A stretch of 6,947 nucleotides of DNA from Modestobacter sp. GTDB taxonomy: Bacteria > Actinomycetota > Actinomycetes > Mycobacteriales > Geodermatophilaceae. Positions 4,488 through 6,947 of this stretch are shown piece by piece. Below the pieces are notes generated by a model, which ran no database searches, was not told where the DNA came from, and saw only the letters and a list, made by a program, of their open reading frames with translations. Position 1 is the stretch's first letter. The number at the start of each line of letters is the position of its first letter. Made by a program: the position numbers and the translations under genes. The stretch lies in NCBI GenBank assembly GCA_025965775.1, contig JAOPWG010000196.1, positions 1 to 6,947 on the forward strand, written 5' to 3'.

Positions 4488-5663
4488 GTGGCGGGGTCCG
4501 GGTCCGGGGCGGGGGTCCGGGACGCCGGACCGGCGCCCCGGGCCCCGCATGCCGGCACCTCCGACGGGGCCCGGTCCGGTGGCTGGATCGAGGGGGACCC
4601 GGTCGGGGACCGCCGCTTCCTCGACCTCCCCGTCGATGCCGCCGAACCGTTCCGTCTCGAACGCGGGGGCACGCTGCCGGCCGTCCGGGTCGCCTACGAG
4701 ACCTGGGGAACGCCGGCCCCCGGCGGCGGCAACGCCGTACTGGTCGAGCACGCCCTGACCGGCGACAGCCACGTGGTGGGCCCGGCCGGGCCCGGTCAGC
4801 CGACGCCGGGCTGGTGGCCGACGCTGGTCGGCCCGGGCGCCCCGCTGGACAGCGACCGGTGGTTCGTCGTCTGCGCCAACGTGCTGGGTGGCTGCCAGGG
4901 CACTACGGGGCCGTCCTCGACGGCCCCGGACGGCGCACCGTGGGGCTCCCGGTTCCCCGAGGTCACCATCGGCGACCAGGTCTCGGTCGAGGCGGCGCTG
5001 GCCGACGCGCTGGGCGTCGACCGGTGGACGGCGGTGCTCGGCGGGTCGATGGGCGGCATGCGGGCGCTGGAGTGGGCGGTCGCGCGGCCCGACCGGGTCG
5101 GCGGGCTGCTCTTCCTCGCCTCCGGCGCGGTGGCCACCGCCGACCAGATCGGCACCCAGACCACCCAGCAGACCGCCATCCGCAGCGATCCGCGCTGGGC
5201 CGGCGGGGACTACGCCCCCGGTGAGGGACCGGTCGCGGGCCTCGGCACGGCCCGCCGGATCGCGCATCTGTCCTACCGCAGCGGCGTGGAGCTGGAGGCA
5301 CGGTTCGGCGCCAGGGTGCAGGACGACGGCCGCTTCGCCGTCGCCTCGTACCTGGACCACCACGCCGCCAAGCTCGCCACCCGGTTCGACGCCGGCAGCT
5401 ACGTCGTCCTCACCGAGGCGATGAACAGCTGGGACGTCGGCCGCGGCCGGAGCGGCATGGAGGCGGCGCTGCGCCGGGTGAGCGCACGCGCGGTGGTGGC
5501 CGGCGTGGACTCCGACCGGCTCTACCCACCGGCCCTGCAGCAGCGGGTGGCCGACGCCCTCGGCCTCCCGCTGCGGATGATCACCTCCCCGTACGGCCAC
5601 GACGGGTTCCTGCTGGAGACGGAGGCGGTGGGCGCGCTGGTCCGGGAGCTGCTGACGGCGTGA
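4488..5663 (+). CDS. metX: Homoserine O-acetyltransferase
   Basis: This 391-residue alpha/beta-hydrolase-fold enzyme transfers acetyl from acetyl-CoA to homoserine, giving the O-acetylhomoserine used by MetY. Family motifs appear in order: HALTGDSHVVGPAGPG, NVLGGCQGTTGPSS, WGSRFPEVTIGDQV, GGSMGGM with nucleophile S187, TADQIGTQTTQQ, NSWDVGRGR, SDRLYP with acid D343, and YGHDGFLLE with H371. The triad spacing resembles that of the mycobacterial enzyme as I recall it. The GTG start is one base after the metY stop with no strong ribosome site, so translation is probably coupled to metY. Residues 1-32 are a Gly/Ala/Pro/Ser-rich extension with no counterpart in most MetX proteins. I see no other in-frame start codon within this extension, so the GTG is kept. 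Sequence similarity to MetX is too strong for a different hydrolase; a succinyl-specific variant cannot be excluded by eye, but the MetY partner argues for acetyl. Confidence 0.95.
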   Translation: MAGSGSGAGVRDAGPAPRAPHAGTSDGARSGGWIEGDPVGDRRFLDLPVDAAEPFRLERGGTLPAVRVAYETWGTPAPGGGNAVLVEHALTGDSHVVGPAGPGQPTPGWWPTLVGPGAPLDSDRWFVVCANVLGGCQGTTGPSSTAPDGAPWGSRFPEVTIGDQVSVEAALADALGVDRWTAVLGGSMGGMRALEWAVARPDRVGGLLFLASGAVATADQIGTQTTQQTAIRSDPRWAGGDYAPGEGPVAGLGTARRIAHLSYRSGVELEARFGARVQDDGRFAVASYLDHHAAKLATRFDAGSYVVLTEAMNSWDVGRGRSGMEAALRRVSARAVVAGVDSDRLYPPALQQRVADALGLPLRMITSPYGHDGFLLETEAVGALVRELLTA

Positions 5664-5708
5664 CCTGGCGTTTCCGTTGATCCACGGGCATCCGGGCGGT
5701 TCGTCGCC

Positions 5709-5714
5709 TAGTGT
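5709..5714 (+). promoter_or_regulatory. Candidate -10 box for the desaturase gene
   Basis: TAGTGT fits the actinobacterial TANNNT pattern and lies 101 nt before the desaturase ATG. The only TTG-type -35 candidate (TTGATC, 5677-5682) is 26 bp away, which is too far, so the promoter would be weak or activator-dependent. No terminator is visible between metX and this point, so read-through from metX is possible. Confidence 0.35.
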
Positions 5715-5758
5715 CGCTGCGAGCGGGCAACTCCAGCCCGTGCGCGGACCACCACCTC

Positions 5759-5772
5759 GCCGGCGCGCCGGC
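5759..5772. repeat. 14-bp palindrome in the desaturase leader
   Basis: GCCGGCGCGCCGGC is a perfect palindrome 43 nt before the desaturase ATG and about 40 nt after the presumed transcription start. It could be an operator below the promoter or a small hairpin. It is made wholly of G and C, so chance occurrence is plausible here. Confidence 0.3.
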
Positions 5773-5775
5773 ACG

Positions 5776-5805
5776 CCCCCAGCAGACCGGGGCTCCCCCA
5801 GCAGA
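5776..5805 (+). repeat. 11-bp direct repeat with 19-nt period before the desaturase
   Basis: CCCCCAGCAGA occurs exactly at 5776-5786 and 5795-5805. The 19-nt period is close to two helical turns, so two protein subunits would face the same side. The second copy runs into the weak purine-rich ribosome site GAGAGA (5804-5809). Either a regulator site or a local duplication is possible. Confidence 0.55.
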
Positions 5806-5815
5806 GAGATGGCGA

Positions 5816-6943
5816 ATGCCCGCACCGCTCCTCGACGAGCTTCCCCCTCGTCCCGCCGCCGACGTCCGGCCGGCCACCCGCCCCGACCGTTCGCAGCGCG
5901 AGCGCGACCGCCAGGTCAGCGTGTACGCCGAGCTCTCCGCACAGGTGCGCGACGCCGGCCTGCTGAACCGGCGGCGCGGCTACTACGTCACCACCATCAC
6001 GCTGACCATCGCCGCGTTCATCGGCGTCTGGGCCGCGATCGTGGCCGTCGGCGACTCGTGGTGGCAGCTGGGCCTGGCCGTCGTCCTGTCGCTGGTGTGC
6101 ACCCAGTTCGGCTTCCTCGGCCACGACACCGCCCACCGGCAGGCGTTCGCCTCGCACGCGGGCAACGCCTGGTGGGCGCGGGTGCTGTCCTGCGGCTTCG
6201 CCGGGCTGAGCTACGGCTGGTGGATGGGCAAGCACAACAAGCACCACAACGCGCCCAATCAGCAGGGGAAGGACCCCGACATCGAGTCGACGGTGCTGGC
6301 CTTCACCCCCGACGATGCCGCGGAGCGCACCACCGGCCTGCGTGGCTGGTTCACCCGGCACCAGGGCTGGGCGTTCTTCCCGCTGCTCACCTTCGAGGGC
6401 GCCGCGCTGCACGTGGCGAGCATCCAGACGCTGGTGCAGGTGAAGACGATGCCGCACCGCAAGCTGGAGCTGGCGATCATCGCCGTCCGGCTGGTCGCCT
6501 TCGTCGCCGCTGTCTTCCTGATCATGCCGCCGCTGGTCGCTGTCGGCTTCATCCTCGTGCAGCAGGCTGTGTTCGGCGTCCTGCTGGGCGGGTCGTTCGC
6601 GCCCAACCACAAGGGCATGCCGATCGTTCCGAAGAACGCGAAGGTCGACTTCCTGCGTCGCCAGGTGCTCATGTCGCGCAACATCCGCGGCGGAGTGATG
6701 ACCGACTTCATGATGGGTGGCCTGAACTACCAGATCGAGCACCACCTTTTCCCGAGCATGCCGCGGCCCAACCTGAAGAAGGTGCAGCCGCTGGTCCGCG
6801 CGCACTGCGCCAAGCACGGGATCGGCTACACCGAGACCTCGCTGGTGGGCTCGTACGCGATGGTCGTGCGCTACCTGAACCGGGTGGGCATCGGCGAGCG
6901 CGACCCGTTCACCTGCCCGCTGGTGCAGACGATCCGCAACTGA
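5816..6943 (+). CDS. Membrane fatty-acid desaturase (acyl-lipid/acyl-CoA type)
   Basis: This 375-residue integral membrane di-iron enzyme should introduce a cis double bond into fatty acyl chains, using electrons from a ferredoxin or cytochrome-type donor. The three histidine boxes are complete: GHDTAH (H103, H107), HNKHH (H140, H143, H144) and QIEHHLFP (H309, H310). FAPNHKGM with H265 supplies the extra conserved histidine. The QxxHH third box is typical of the front-end/linoleoyl-CoA and DesA3-like group rather than stearoyl-CoA delta-9 enzymes, but regiospecificity cannot be read from sequence alone. Hydrophobic segments are at about 57-78, 83-101, 217-239 and 241-259; residues 1-55 are polar, Arg/Pro-rich and probably cytoplasmic. 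The ATG at 5816 is preferred over the start at 5711, because 5711 overlaps the -10 candidate and the extra 35 residues have no family character. The ribosome site is weak. No redox partner is in the window, which ends 4 nt after the stop. Confidence 0.93.
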   Translation: MPAPLLDELPPRPAADVRPATRPDRSQRERDRQVSVYAELSAQVRDAGLLNRRRGYYVTTITLTIAAFIGVWAAIVAVGDSWWQLGLAVVLSLVCTQFGFLGHDTAHRQAFASHAGNAWWARVLSCGFAGLSYGWWMGKHNKHHNAPNQQGKDPDIESTVLAFTPDDAAERTTGLRGWFTRHQGWAFFPLLTFEGAALHVASIQTLVQVKTMPHRKLELAIIAVRLVAFVAAVFLIMPPLVAVGFILVQQAVFGVLLGGSFAPNHKGMPIVPKNAKVDFLRRQVLMSRNIRGGVMTDFMMGGLNYQIEHHLFPSMPRPNLKKVQPLVRAHCAKHGIGYTETSLVGSYAMVVRYLNRVGIGERDPFTCPLVQTIRN

Positions 6944-6947
6944 GCTC

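Noticed and set aside
5664..5710. An intrinsic terminator after metX.
   Set aside because: No stable hairpin followed by a T-run is present; only short, imperfect complementarity.
5724..5740. CGGGC/GCCCG hairpin in the desaturase leader as a regulatory RNA.
   Set aside because: A 5-bp stem with a 7-nt loop is too weak and too likely by chance in this base composition.
5711..5815. An upstream GTG start for the desaturase adding 35 residues.
   Set aside because: It begins inside the candidate -10 box, has no ribosome site, and the added sequence does not resemble desaturases.
4359..5825. A 488-codon minus-strand frame antisense to metX.
   Set aside because: It is a shadow of metX; no recognisable domain.
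1..6947. Insertion sequence, prophage, CRISPR array, tRNA or defence island.
   Set aside because: No transposase, integrase, regularly spaced repeats, tRNA-like cloverleaf or defence-type domains were seen; base composition is uniform throughout.

Overview
The window is very GC-rich, uses GTG as well as ATG starts, and its genuine reading frames have third codon positions that are almost all G or C. It also carries a SAM-IV type riboswitch with an actinobacterial TAGGAT -10 box. Together these point to a high-GC actinomycete. Protein character (a MetX very like the mycobacterial one, long Ala/Arg/Pro-rich termini) would suit the Geodermatophilaceae or a nearby family, but that is an inference made without a search.

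Layout. (1) 1-754, plus strand: the C-terminal end of a MscS-type mechanosensitive channel, overlapping by 4 nt a single-pass membrane protein with a long Thr/Pro/Ser/Ala tail. (2) 765-1793, minus strand: a complete zinc-dependent medium-chain alcohol dehydrogenase. It converges on the tail protein, and an 18-bp perfect palindrome contains both stop codons. (3) 1794-2000: a divergent intergenic region with two small inverted repeats and no recognisable -10 box. (4) 2001-2282, plus strand: a small dimeric alpha/beta-barrel type protein. (5) 2329-2988: two degraded-looking genes facing each other. One is a LysE/RhtB-type exporter lacking roughly 80 central residues. The other is a minus-strand DUF167 (YggU/UPF0235) gene that appears frameshifted near its end. 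(6) 2997-5663, plus strand: a methionine unit made of a promoter, a SAM-IV riboswitch, metY and metX. (7) 5664-5815: a leader with a 14-bp palindrome and an 11-bp direct repeat, followed by a membrane fatty-acid desaturase (5816-6943).

How the genes work together. The only clear pathway is metX-metY. MetX acetylates homoserine, and MetY replaces the acetyl group with sulfide to give homocysteine, the methionine precursor. The SAM riboswitch in the leader gives end-product feedback. The remaining genes look like independent chromosomal housekeeping or accessory loci. I see no tRNA, rRNA, CRISPR array, insertion sequence or phage gene. I do not find a new multi-gene system. The points most worth a second look are the riboswitch architecture with its possible translational switch, the paired decay of the LysE and DUF167 genes, the stop-over-stop inverted repeats at both convergent junctions, and the repeats in the desaturase leader.
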